The notes beneath the pieces were generated by a model. The model did not search any database, had not been told where the DNA came from, and saw only the letters and a list, made by a program, of their open reading frames with translations. Both the position numbers and the translations under genes were made by a program. Below, in pieces: positions 14,459 through 21,819 of a stretch of 64,000 nucleotides of DNA; within the stretch, counting starts at the first letter, position 1; every line of letters starts with the position of its first letter. The stretch is from Limivicinus sp963617275 (lineage in GTDB: Bacteria; Bacillota; Clostridia; Oscillospirales; Oscillospiraceae), in the NCBI GenBank assembly GCA_963617275.1, contig CAVENX010000004.1, positions 1-64,000 on the forward strand. The letters run 5' to 3'.

Positions 14459-15484
14459 TCATGTCTCGACGCCGGACTCGACCGTGGGGGCTTCTCCATC
14501 TGTGCCGCCGTTGCCGGTATTGCTGCCGTTGCCTGCGTCGCTGTTGCCGCCCGGTGTGTCACCGCTGTTTTCTCGCGGTGTGTCATTGCCGTCTCCGCCC
14601 GGTGTGTTGTTGCCGTTTTCTCCCGGGTTGTCATTGCCGTCTCCGCCCGGTGTGTCACTGCCGTCTCCGCCCGGTGTTTCCGGCTCGGGTGCGCTCGGGT
14701 TGTCACTGCCGTTTCCACCCGGTGTGCTCGGTGCGGTTCCACCCGAAGTATCCGGCAGGCTTCCGCCGTGGTCTTTGTCTTTCCGCGTCACGGTGTCCGT
14801 CTGCACGGGCGGCGTTTCCTCGGCTTCATCGCCGCTGTCCGTTTCAACCGGCTCTGTTTCAACCGGCTCCGTTTCAACGGGGGCATCGGTGATCATGGTT
14901 TCTTTCGGCGGCACAACGTCTCTGTCTGCCGCAAACAGCGCCGCGCCTGAAATCATAAACGCAAGACCTATGCATATCATAGAGACGCCTGCAAGCCTAT
15001 TGCCCGCATTTCTTGATTTCTTACGCGGCATTTTCACGGGTGCTGCCTGCGTGACCGTGCACTCCTCATCCGGCGTTCTTTCCGGGGCATCCGCAAAAAC
15101 AAGATAGACCGTGTTGTTTTCCTGAAAGGCGGCTTTTGCCTCTCTGCCCATCCATGCCTTTTTCGCTCTCTCCGCAAACGGCGCAGAATCCCGATCGATC
15201 TCAAGATTAAGCATCCCTGCGGTGCGATGTGCCATTCCACGCGGGAAAAACTCATCTATATAAACCTTTTCTTCCCCGGCGCAGTCGTATGCCACATATC
15301 TGATCAGGTAGTTGCTTCTTTCAACCGTCTGACCTATAAGATATCTTGCGGCAAGTATCGTTGCCGCCGGAAGCGCATCCGCGTATTTTTGCCGCGGTAC
15401 GCCGCGCCTGCCGCAGCAGGGACATTCATGCGCATTGTCGGCGACAGGCTCAAGGCAGTAAAGACAGCGATTAAAATAATCCAT
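14459..15484 (-). CDS. zinc-ribbon protein with kinase N-lobe relic, membrane anchor and repeat tail
   Basis: Residues 5-25 form a zinc ribbon (CLYC ... CPCC). Residues about 45-135 align with the N-lobe of the cluster's kinases: RYLIGQTVERSNYLIRYVAY matches RYLVGRVLGAGGFGITYMGY, VYIDEFFPRG matches VAIKEYYPQT, and FQENNTVYLVF matches FYENNTAYMVM. The glycine loop is destroyed, the ATP-binding Lys is Asp, and the whole C-lobe is missing. A transmembrane segment (about 165-185) and a Glu/Thr/Pro stretch lead to an Asn/Asp/Gly/Pro repeat tail of about 100 residues predicted outside the cell. It cannot be a kinase; it may be a sensor or scaffold. Confidence 0.8.
   Translation of the reverse strand: MDYFNRCLYCLEPVADNAHECPCCGRRGVPRQKYADALPAATILAARYLIGQTVERSNYLIRYVAYDCAGEEKVYIDEFFPRGMAHRTAGMLNLEIDRDSAPFAERAKKAWMGREAKAAFQENNTVYLVFADAPERTPDEECTVTQAAPVKMPRKKSRNAGNRLAGVSMICIGLAFMISGAALFAADRDVVPPKETMITDAPVETEPVETEPVETDSGDEAEETPPVQTDTVTRKDKDHGGSLPDTSGGTAPSTPGGNGSDNPSAPEPETPGGDGSDTPGGDGNDNPGENGNNTPGGDGNDTPRENSGDTPGGNSDAGNGSNTGNGGTDGEAPTVESGVET
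14556..14747. repeat. 24-bp tandem repeat encoding the Gly/Asp/Asn/Pro tail
   Basis: Eight units of 24 bases lie head to tail, with consensus near GTGTCATTGCCGTCTCCGCC on the plus strand, each coding for an 8-residue unit such as TPGGDGND on the minus strand. Units 2, 4 and 5 are nearly identical; the outer ones are worn. Length variation between strains is likely. Confidence 0.85.
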
Positions 15485-15519
15485 AACAACCCCTCTTTGA
15501 TCGTTTCAGATAATGCAAC

Positions 15520-16182
15520 TTATTTTTTGCAGAAAGCGCCCCAATTGAAAACATCGTCACAGCAGGGTATAAACATGAGCTGGGTCTCGCCCATTTCGAT
15601 CACATCGTTTTTGTGAAGCTCTACCCGTTCGAGAAGAACCTCGCCGTTGATATATGCAAGCTCTCTTGCCGTACCCGGAATTGCGAAAAAGCGGTTTGAC
15701 GCGGGTTCATATACAACTATGGCCTGCGGCTCTCTCGACACTCCGACGTCGCCGCTGAGACAGATGCTGTTTGTATCTTTTCTGCCTATGGTGTTTTTAC
15801 CGAACTGCAATCTGAAATCGCGCCCCATATATCTGCCCTTTACGCAGACAAGCCAGCCCGCGCACGGTGCGGCGGCGCTCTTGACGTCTTTCTCTGCGGC
15901 GGGGTTATCGAGCTGGTATGCTGGAACCGTAACTCCGTCGTCTCCGCCCACCGGGACAGTGGGAGACGTTATGGAGTCCCCGCCGGTCAGCGGGATCGTC
16001 ACTCCCTCCCCGCTCTCGTCAATGCCGCCGTTACCGGCGTATCCCGCAGACAGCGGAATCGTAACGTCTGCGTCAACCCCTTCCGGCGCAGTGACAGGTA
16101 TTGTATCGTCAGCACATTGAGGGCAGGAATGGAATCTGTCCGCATCATAGAAATGACCGTTTTCACATCGAGTAAGCTTCAT
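15520..16182 (-). CDS. zinc-ribbon FHA-like protein, paralogue B
   Basis: The 220-residue protein starts with a short Cys/His module (CENGHFYDADRFHSCPQC) shared with the paralogue at 20349. Then comes a disordered segment carrying two near-repeats, VTIPLSAG and VTIPLTGG, each with a Thr that could be phosphorylated, and a C-terminal FHA domain from about residue 105 (GRKDTNSICL). The FHA core SRxH is replaced by SREPQ and the NG motif is not typical, so phosphothreonine binding is doubtful. GGAGG precedes the ATG. The protein could be a kinase substrate as well as an adaptor. Confidence 0.8.
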   Translation of the reverse strand: MKLTRCENGHFYDADRFHSCPQCADDTIPVTAPEGVDADVTIPLSAGYAGNGGIDESGEGVTIPLTGGDSITSPTVPVGGDDGVTVPAYQLDNPAAEKDVKSAAAPCAGWLVCVKGRYMGRDFRLQFGKNTIGRKDTNSICLSGDVGVSREPQAIVVYEPASNRFFAIPGTARELAYINGEVLLERVELHKNDVIEMGETQLMFIPCCDDVFNWGAFCKK

Positions 16183-16196
16183 TGATATATCCTCCG

Positions 16197-17141
16197 TTAA
16201 TTTCTTTTTATTGCTATCAAGCTGATGTTATCGTGCTTCCCGCTCTGACCGCCCGCCATTGCGGCATCCGTCACGGCGGCGGGGACTTTCTCAAACTCCG
16301 TCGTTTCTCTGAGCACTTTGCATAATGTTTTTTCAGAAGTCGTCTTATACACGCCGTCCGAACACAGGATCAGCACATCATCCGAGCCTGCCGGAAAATC
16401 AAGCTCACCCGTATCAATGATAAGCTCCCGTCCTTTGCCGACATAGCTTATCAGCGCTTCCTTCTGCTTTGCCGCATCAAACTGCTCCCGGCTGATAAGG
16501 CCGTTTTCCAGATCCTTGAGCAGCTTGAGCCTGAGATTATGATCCCTTGTGATCTGGTGCAGCTCACCGTTATGCCAATGGTATATCCTGCTGTCGCCGA
16601 CGGATGCCCAGTATACCTTTGAGTTGAGGTACACCGCCGCAACAACTGTCGTGCCGCTGTTGAGCCTTCGTCCGCTTTCGTCGGTGAAGCTGGATACTTC
16701 CTTGTCCGCTTCAAGAATCAGATCCTTCAGAAGCGCGCATATGCTATCCGCCGCGCCTATCTGATAATACCCGCTGTACACCGTCTCCGCACAGCAGCGG
16801 CTTGCCCTTTCTCCGCCTTCCATGCCGCCCATCCCGTCGCAGACGGCGGCAAGCATGCCTGTTTTCCTGACCTGCTCCGCCATGATATTTTTCGGGAACA
16901 GGCAGTAATCCTGCTGATACTTTCTGTCGCCGATGATGCTTCTCGAAAACACGGCTATTTCCCCGGGGTATTTCCGGTTTCCGCCCTTTTTGGCGGGAAT
17001 AAAAAACAGTATTATTCCGAAAACGATCAGTGCTGCGCCTGCCGCCATCAGGGACAGTGCAAAAATCCTGTTCTGGAAAAACGGCTGCGGCGCTGCGGCT
17101 GCGGCGTCCGGAACAGAAGTTAAGAGCGTCATTACCGTCAT
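16197..17141 (-). CDS. membrane-anchored PP2C-type Ser/Thr phosphatase
   Basis: A protein phosphatase of the metal-dependent PP2C/PPM family, 314 residues. One transmembrane segment (about 28-48, SLMAAGAALIVFGIILFFI) anchors it, and the catalytic domain follows in the cytoplasm: DRKYQQD, CDGMGGMEGGE with metal-binding Asp, SGTT, GDSRIY, LCSDGVY and the final KHDN. All metal ligands are present. It starts two bases after the stop of the kinase-FHA gene, so the kinase and phosphatase are made together. It probably reverses phosphorylation by one or both cluster kinases. Confidence 0.93.
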   Translation of the reverse strand: MTVMTLLTSVPDAAAAAPQPFFQNRIFALSLMAAGAALIVFGIILFFIPAKKGGNRKYPGEIAVFSRSIIGDRKYQQDYCLFPKNIMAEQVRKTGMLAAVCDGMGGMEGGERASRCCAETVYSGYYQIGAADSICALLKDLILEADKEVSSFTDESGRRLNSGTTVVAAVYLNSKVYWASVGDSRIYHWHNGELHQITRDHNLRLKLLKDLENGLISREQFDAAKQKEALISYVGKGRELIIDTGELDFPAGSDDVLILCSDGVYKTTSEKTLCKVLRETTEFEKVPAAVTDAAMAGGQSGKHDNISLIAIKRN

Positions 17142-17142
17142 T

Positions 17143-18555
17143 TTAATCCTCCATGCGTTGGTTCCAAATAATGCTCATAAGCGCCGCACCGTCCGAAAAA
17201 TTCAGGACGCAGTTCTCTCTGACGGTAACGCTCTGTCCGTTGAGCTTTGCGCCGTTGTTGATAGAAAGGCCGTTCCTTGACCTGTCGGCGACGGTCAGGG
17301 ATTTTCCGTCTGCGGCGCAGGTTATCACGGCGTGGATCCTGCTTATTATTGACTCATCGGAAATAACAATGTCGCATATGTCGCTCTGCCTGCCTGCAAA
17401 ATACTGTCTGCCGGCTTCAAGCCTGTACTGTTTTCCCTTGTTCTTGCCCGCAACGATCTCGGCCAATGCTGCACAGCCGTCTTTCGGTTTCTTTAACTCC
17501 GGGGTTATCCTGCCGAACAGCCTGCCGATTTTTTCCCGTATTCCGTCCGCGGCATTATGCAGGACGATGTTGTTGTCATTTGTCTTGTTTTCCTCTGCGC
17601 TGAAGTCGGAAAAGTCCGCAATAAATTCGTTTACATCAGAATAGCGCTTCTTATAGTTGAGACTGAGCGCCTTACTTATGCACGCATCGACTTTTTCTTC
17701 CGCTTCCGGTACCCAGTCGCTGAGCTTTTTCAGCTTTTCCCCGGCCTGCCTTTCCGTCGCCGGGGGCGGGACCTCGCCGAGAACCATTCTGTAAAACGTC
17801 GCCGCAAGCTCATAAATATCCGTCCACGGTCCGATCGGCAGGTTGCTGCCGCAATACTGCTCAGGCGGCGCATAGCCAGGCTTGAGCTGGCGCGTAAGCT
17901 CGTCACCGTCCTTTTCAAGGAAGCTTCTGGACGCCCCGAAATCTATAAGCTTTACATTGCCCTGCTCGTCTATCAGCACGTTTGCCGGACTTATATCGCT
18001 GTGGATCATTCCCGCGGAATGAACCTCGCTCAAGGCAAGGGCGATCTGTATCGTGAAATTCTTTGCCTGTGTATACGGTATTTTTTTCGTCACTTCATCC
18101 GCATACGCCGTCAGGCTCTTGCCCTTTACGTATTCCATGACTATGTAAGCGGTGTTGTTGCTGCGGAAAAACGCCTTGACGCATACCACGGACGGGCAGT
18201 TCTTTAGCCGGAAAAGAGTCCTCGCTTCTTCGAAAAAGTGGCGGACGCTGGTTTCATAGCTTTCGCGGTTTTTCTGCGCCACTACCTCGCCGTCCCTGCC
18301 TCTTGAGCATATATGGGAGGGGAAAAACTCCTTGACGGCAAGTATCTCCCCGCTTTCGATCTCCCTTGCAAGGTATGTAATGCCGAAGCCGCCCGCGCCA
18401 AGCAGCTCCCCTATTTCATATCTGTTTGCCAGCCGGTAAAACAGCGGCAGCGCGTTGGCCTTTTCCCTGCGCTTTTCCTCTTTTTCAAAGCTGAATCCGC
18501 ACGACGGGCAGCTCTGCGCCATACCTATTTCTTTGAAGCATCTCGGGCAAATCAT
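17143..18555 (-). CDS. Ser/Thr protein kinase with N-terminal zinc ribbon and C-terminal FHA domain
   Basis: A zinc ribbon (CPRCFKEIGMAQSCPSCG) precedes a Hanks-type kinase at about 45-310: glycine loop GAGGFGITY, Lys in ILAVKEFF, catalytic loop HSDISPANVL and DFGASR. The HRD arginine is Ser, so activation-loop control is likely unusual, but the catalytic Asp, Asn and DFG are kept. A C-terminal FHA domain (about 375-465; AGRQ, SRIH, RNGLSING-like) could bind its own or partner phosphothreonines. No transmembrane segment. ATG 18555 follows GCGGAG; a 10-codon extension is unlikely. It is paired with the adjacent PP2C gene. Confidence 0.92.
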   Translation of the reverse strand: MICPRCFKEIGMAQSCPSCGFSFEKEEKRREKANALPLFYRLANRYEIGELLGAGGFGITYLAREIESGEILAVKEFFPSHICSRGRDGEVVAQKNRESYETSVRHFFEEARTLFRLKNCPSVVCVKAFFRSNNTAYIVMEYVKGKSLTAYADEVTKKIPYTQAKNFTIQIALALSEVHSAGMIHSDISPANVLIDEQGNVKLIDFGASRSFLEKDGDELTRQLKPGYAPPEQYCGSNLPIGPWTDIYELAATFYRMVLGEVPPPATERQAGEKLKKLSDWVPEAEEKVDACISKALSLNYKKRYSDVNEFIADFSDFSAEENKTNDNNIVLHNAADGIREKIGRLFGRITPELKKPKDGCAALAEIVAGKNKGKQYRLEAGRQYFAGRQSDICDIVISDESIISRIHAVITCAADGKSLTVADRSRNGLSINNGAKLNGQSVTVRENCVLNFSDGAALMSIIWNQRMED

Positions 18556-18621
18556 GGTGCATTTCTCCGCTTCCGTATAAAACAAGTTTTGCGCTTTTTA
18601 CGCAGAACCCGTTTTCAGTTA

Positions 18622-20352
18622 TCAATACTCAACTATAATATCCGTGTTTCCTATGTGTATCTTGTCGCCGCTGTTCAGGGGACGGGGTCTGTCCAGCTTG
18701 ACGCCGTTGACAAACGTTCCGTTTGTAGAGCCGTTATCCGCGGCGATAAGCCTTCCGTCAACGGCAGTGAGAATAAGATGGCTTGATGATATCGTCTTAT
18801 CCTCTATTCTCAGGTTCGACTTTGCCGAACGCCCCACAACGAACCTGCTGCCTACCGTTATCTGGTTTTTTGTGACCAGCCCGTTCGGCATCGTTATGCC
18901 GAGGCGCACAGGCATGCCGTTGCTGATATCCACCCTGCCGCTCCGGCTTGCCGCGGGCACCGTTACGGGATCGTCCTCCACGGCGGCGCTTTCCGCTTCC
19001 TTCCGCTTCTTCTTTTTCTTTGAGAGCACAAGAATTATTATGACAGCGGCAAGAACGACCGCGCCCGCCGCCGCGGCTATGTACAGTATCGGCAGTTCTT
19101 CCTCTCCTGCGTATGTGAAGGTATATCCGCCGCTTTCCGCAAGAGGATTTGCCTCATATGAAGTGTCGGTGACGCCGCTCACGCTGAGAGTGTATTCTCC
19201 GGGCAGCAGCTCTTCCCCGAATTTCACAGTTGCGGTAAAGTCGGCGCTGCTGTAAACGGCTTCCTTTACGTTCACTTTCTCTCCGCCCACGACAGGCTCT
19301 ACAAGATAATTGTCCGTCCTGTCCGCATTGAGGACATCCTCCGAAAACACTACATATGCGGAAAGCGCTTCTTCGTCCCACCTTACGCTGACGATGCCGG
19401 GCGCCTCTGTATCCGGAATATTTCTGGCGATGAGAACCGTTTTGGCTGCGCTGTATTCGTAAGAGCCGTTCGACGCCGTAACGGTCAGGACGCGCTCGGA
19501 AGGCTCCGGACTGTTACTCTGCCCCGCTGCCCTTACGACATAACAGCCATTCAGCCACCTTATCAGCTTTTCGGTTGCCTTGCTTCTCGTGTTTTCGGTT
19601 GCGGAGAATGCTCTCCCGCCGCACAGCTTTGCAAATTCATCGGCCACTTCCTGAACTTTTTCGTTGTTTCTGGTGCAGATGAAATACAGCGGCAGATCGT
19701 TCATCAAAAGGTTTTTGTTGAGCTGATCGATCGCGCCGGTATTTTCCGTGAGAAAAGCGCCCCTGTCATACAGCGTCAGGATATGGCGTTTCAGCTCTCC
19801 GCCGCGGTTCTTTGCCGAAATGCGTATCGCCTCGTCGAGCGCCGCGTTCACATCGGAAACGCCGGCCGTGGCAGAAATGTTTTCCACGATCCTCTGTGCC
19901 GCCGACCGGCTCTCGCTTCCGTCAAGCAGCACTTCACAGCCGTTTGACGCGGTTATGAGGATAAACCTGTCCTTATTGTTCAGCTTTTCAAGCCACTTGT
20001 TTATGCTTTCCTTGAAGGTTCTGAGACTTTCATAGCCTACCTCATCACTCGAGGTGTTGAGCACCACGATATAGCAGCAGGCGTCATCCTTCGCGCTGCC
20101 GAAAGAGCTTACCGTAAGGTTCTCTCCTCCGAGAACGGCGCTGATCTGCGTGTTGACCTCAGACGCGGAGATCATGATGTCACCGCTTTTATTCAGAGGG
20201 TAGACATACGCGTTTACCTCCGGTGCGGCGATGTCCACCTGTTCAAGCGCTATCCCGCAAAGTTCCTCTTCTGCGAAGCACACCGGCGCGCCCGCCGTGA
20301 CGAGCAGCAGCATGGTCAGCGCAAGCAGCAATGCTGTTATTGTTTTTTTCAT
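18622..20352 (-). CDS. secreted VWA-like domain, membrane anchor and cytoplasmic FHA domain
   Basis: This 576-residue protein has a signal peptide, then a VWA-like domain (about 60-260), an Ig-like or cohesin-like beta region (about 290-410), a transmembrane helix near 420-445 with a KKKKKRK stop, and a C-terminal FHA domain (VGRSAKSNLRI, SSSH, NGSTNGTFVNG). The MIDAS motif expected as DxSxS is NTSSD, so metal binding is weakened. The FHA SRxH motif is SSSH. The ATG at 20352 overlaps the stop of the upstream FHA gene (ATGA). Topology places adhesion-like domains outside and the phosphothreonine reader inside. Confidence 0.88.
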   Translation of the reverse strand: MKKTITALLLALTMLLLVTAGAPVCFAEEELCGIALEQVDIAAPEVNAYVYPLNKSGDIMISASEVNTQISAVLGGENLTVSSFGSAKDDACCYIVVLNTSSDEVGYESLRTFKESINKWLEKLNNKDRFILITASNGCEVLLDGSESRSAAQRIVENISATAGVSDVNAALDEAIRISAKNRGGELKRHILTLYDRGAFLTENTGAIDQLNKNLLMNDLPLYFICTRNNEKVQEVADEFAKLCGGRAFSATENTRSKATEKLIRWLNGCYVVRAAGQSNSPEPSERVLTVTASNGSYEYSAAKTVLIARNIPDTEAPGIVSVRWDEEALSAYVVFSEDVLNADRTDNYLVEPVVGGEKVNVKEAVYSSADFTATVKFGEELLPGEYTLSVSGVTDTSYEANPLAESGGYTFTYAGEEELPILYIAAAAGAVVLAAVIIILVLSKKKKKRKEAESAAVEDDPVTVPAASRSGRVDISNGMPVRLGITMPNGLVTKNQITVGSRFVVGRSAKSNLRIEDKTISSSHLILTAVDGRLIAADNGSTNGTFVNGVKLDRPRPLNSGDKIHIGNTDIIVEY

Positions 20353-20942
20353 GTCCAATCCCTTCCTTCCCTGCAAAAGCTTACGAAGCACAGCTTCGAA
20401 TCTCCGCAGCAGATAATATCTCCGTCCCGGAGTTCAGATGTTTTATGTACGTCCTCTCTGTTGACCTGTATGGCGGCCGATTCTCCCGGAACCGCAAAAA
20501 ATTTATGGGAACGGGCGTCATATATAACGGAAAAATGTCTGTGTCGTGAGATCTTTTCGTCGTCGGCGATACAGATATCGTTTTCAACTTCGCGCCCCAC
20601 ATAATTTCTCCCGCCGCATATTCTGTAGTCCCGGCCTCTTTCCGGCCCTTCAACACATACCAGCCAGCCGGCAACAGGCGTAAAGTTCCTTGCGGCCTTT
20701 CCCGTCTCGTAGAAAAAGCCCTCTCTGTCGGCGGCGACGGTCTGTTCGTTGTCCGTGTAGTCCTTGTAGTCAACGGTCACTCCTTCGTCGTCGGTCAGGC
20801 CGAAATTCGCCGTTATCTGCGCATCCGCATACGCTGCGCCGCGATCCATGCCCGTATCAAACAGCCCCGGATTGCAGTAGGGGCAGGATGCATACGTGCT
20901 TCCGTCATAGTAATGGTTTTTTTCGCATCTGACAATTTTCAC
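20349..20942 (-). CDS. zinc-ribbon FHA-like protein, paralogue A
   Basis: The gene encodes a 197-residue paralogue of the protein at 15520: the Cys/His module CEKNHYYDGSTYASCPYC, a disordered segment with Thr-rich patches (VTVDY, EQTVAA), then an FHA domain (VGREVENDICI, ISRHRH). Its FHA core is better kept than in paralogue B. GTG at 20942 is chosen since AGGAAAGG lies nine bases upstream and the protein then aligns with the paralogue's start; the ATG three codons upstream has no room for a site. The stop overlaps the VWA-FHA start. Likely a soluble adaptor or substrate. Confidence 0.8.
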   Translation of the reverse strand: MKIVRCEKNHYYDGSTYASCPYCNPGLFDTGMDRGAAYADAQITANFGLTDDEGVTVDYKDYTDNEQTVAADREGFFYETGKAARNFTPVAGWLVCVEGPERGRDYRICGGRNYVGREVENDICIADDEKISRHRHFSVIYDARSHKFFAVPGESAAIQVNREDVHKTSELRDGDIICCGDSKLCFVSFCREGRDWT

Positions 20943-20964
20943 AAGCCTCATCCTTTCCTGCCGC

Positions 20965-21747
20965 TTATTTTAGCATATCCAAAATTGAGAATTTTTTAGG
21001 TTTTCTGACCGCGCCGTTCCATATGGCAACGGCAGAATAGTTATCCATGTGATGTCCTTTACCGTAGCGGAGGACAAGCTTTGACATTGCGTCTATCCAT
21101 TCTTCGGCAGAAGCGGCTTTGCATAGGGTGCGCTCCATGTCGCTTTCCAATATCCACTCCCAGAAGCCGTCGCTGCACAGCAGATACGCATCTCCTTCCT
21201 GCATGGGCGTAAACTGTGCCGTCTGATATATCGGCCTCTCTCTTTCCGAGCCCATGACGCGCACAAGCTTGTTCCTGTCCGGGTGACGACGGATATCCTT
21301 TTCTTTGATCTCGCCCATATTCACAAGGTACTGCGGGACGGAGTGATCCATGCTCCTCTCTTTTGCGCAGCCGTCAACGAAATGATATATCCTGCTGTCG
21401 CCGACATACGCCGCAGAGCATTTATCCCCGCTGGCAATAACGCAGCACACCGTTGTTTTCATGCCGTTTTTCTTATTAAGCTCCTCCTGCTGTCTGAGAA
21501 GCTCATCCTGTGCCCCGTCAACGAGCACGCCCACAAGCGCGTCCGTATCGCAGCCGGCGCTTGCCGCCTCAAAGCCGCGTCTTATGCTTTCACAGACGCA
21601 TTTTGAGGCAAGCTCCCCGCTTTCATGGCCGCCCAGACCGTCGCAGAGCACGGCACAAAGCCCAAGTTCGGTTTCGATAACGTCAAGACAGTCCTCATTG
21701 TTCTCCCTCTCTCCTTTATCGGTAAAGGTCGAATAAGTAAACGCCAT
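20965..21747 (-). CDS. soluble PP2C-type Ser/Thr phosphatase
   Basis: A 260-residue PP2C phosphatase with no membrane segment: ERENNED, LCDGLGGHESGE, KTTVCC, VGDSRIYHF, LCSDGFWEW and the terminal MDNYSAVA. It is the counterpart of the anchored PP2C at 16197, so the cluster has one soluble and one anchored phosphatase for its two kinases. AAAGGAG precedes the ATG. It is second in the operon, 72 bases after the first kinase gene. Confidence 0.93.
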   Translation of the reverse strand: MAFTYSTFTDKGERENNEDCLDVIETELGLCAVLCDGLGGHESGELASKCVCESIRRGFEAASAGCDTDALVGVLVDGAQDELLRQQEELNKKNGMKTTVCCVIASGDKCSAAYVGDSRIYHFVDGCAKERSMDHSVPQYLVNMGEIKEKDIRRHPDRNKLVRVMGSERERPIYQTAQFTPMQEGDAYLLCSDGFWEWILESDMERTLCKAASAEEWIDAMSKLVLRYGKGHHMDNYSAVAIWNGAVRKPKKFSILDMLK

Positions 21748-21819
21748 AATCCCGCTCCTTTGCAGATTCTTATATGATCTTATATATATTTATAATCCTC
21801 CCCGGACATCCTCCCGGTG

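Noticed and set aside
14556..14747. CRISPR-like array
   Set aside because: The 24-bp units are contiguous, with no spacers, and code in frame for a Gly/Asp/Asn/Pro tail.
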